A stretch of 6,682 bases of DNA. It comes from Desulfovibrio sp. (lineage in GTDB: Bacteria; Desulfobacterota; Desulfovibrionia; Desulfovibrionales; Desulfovibrionaceae). Both the position numbers and the translations under genes were made by a program. Below, in pieces: positions 6,528-6,682 of this stretch (within the stretch, counting starts at the first letter, position 1; every line of letters begins with the position of its first letter). The notes beneath the pieces were generated by a model. It made no database searches and was not told the origin of the DNA. It saw only the letters and a program-made list of their open reading frames with translations. The DNA lies in NCBI GenBank assembly GCA_028708195.1, contig JAQVZK010000132.1, forward strand, positions 1-6,682, in the 5' to 3' direction.

Positions 6528-6549
6528 GAACAGGGGCTGCCCCCTGTTC
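6528..6549 (-). promoter_or_regulatory. Perfect 9-bp hairpin between rpmH and rnpA
   Basis: GAACAGGGG, a 4-nt GCAG loop and CCCCTGTTC form an uninterrupted 9-bp stem, beginning 2 nt after the rpmH stop and ending 7 nt before the rnpA ribosome site. There is no U-run, so it is not an intrinsic terminator in the usual sense. It fits an mRNA processing, stabilising or attenuating element that would give more L34 than RNase P protein; the function is inference. Confidence 0.6.
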
Positions 6550-6551
6550 AA

Positions 6552-6682
6552 TCAGGCGCTGAGGCGTTTGCGGCCCTTGGCGCGACGACGACGCAGAATG
6601 GCGCGACCACCGGGGGTGGCCATGCGGGCACGAAAACCGTGGGTACGGGCCCTTCTGATTTTACTGGGCTGATACGTTCTCT
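6552..6682 (-). CDS. rpmH: 50S ribosomal protein L34 (first four bases beyond window)
   Basis: The frame entering at the right edge begins in the middle of codon 2. The visible residues start [20 protein letters not shown] and continue through [22 protein letters not shown] to a TGA at 6552-6554. With the missing Met-Lys the protein is 44 residues, the standard L34 length, and every hallmark is present: [29 protein letters not shown]34 is a very basic small protein of the large ribosomal subunit. It heads the block and lies 41 bp before rnpA. Its promoter and start codon are outside the window, so whether dnaA or the replication origin is nearby cannot be told. Confidence 0.97.
   Translation of the reverse strand, partial: RTYQPSKIRRARTHGFRARMATPGGRAILRRRRAKGRKRLSA

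Overview
The window looks like a stretch of a Desulfovibrionaceae (Desulfovibrio-type deltaproteobacterial) chromosome. The evidence is a moderately high G+C content, the family resemblance of the proteins, and a CofD-like gene of the type annotated in Desulfovibrio genomes as part of the 'GAK system'. The genus is an inference from protein character; no 16S or other marker is present.

Every supported gene lies on the minus strand, so transcription runs from the right end to the left. In that order: rpmH (ribosomal protein L34, missing only its first four bases at the window edge), rnpA (RNase P protein), yidD (membrane-insertion efficiency factor), yidC (membrane insertase), jag (KH/R3H RNA-binding protein), mnmE (tRNA-modifying GTPase), a DEDDy 3'-5' exonuclease of the RNase D/WRN type, and the N-terminal 175 codons of a CofD/YvcK-like protein cut by the left edge. 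The first six are the widely conserved rpmH-rnpA-yidD-yidC-jag-mnmE block. The last two replace the mnmG/rsmG/parAB genes that often follow mnmE in other bacteria.

The genes are tightly packed. rnpA/yidD overlap as ATGA and exonuclease/cofD-like as GTGA. The gaps are 8 bp for yidD-yidC, 41 bp for rpmH-rnpA, 42 bp for yidC-jag and 15 bp for mnmE-exonuclease. The only sizeable gap is jag-mnmE, about 190 bp with the preferred mnmE start. There is no gene-free stretch over 300 bp. The block links ribosome and tRNA maturation (L34, RNase P protein, MnmE) with co-translational membrane insertion (YidD, YidC, with Jag as an RNA-binding partner).

The non-coding structure is in the junctions. There is a perfect 9-bp hairpin between rpmH and rnpA, a long imperfect hairpin at the end of rnpA just before yidD, a small GC hairpin followed by four U's between yidC and jag, and two 7-bp hairpins between jag and mnmE. 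The most unusual protein features are the long low-complexity linker of Jag with an NGQ repeat, two C8 homopolymers inside mnmE, and the truncated GAK-type CofD-like gene. I see no mobile element, CRISPR array, tRNA or rRNA. Most of this window is an ordinary conserved housekeeping locus, and the candidate for a poorly described system lies at and beyond the left edge.
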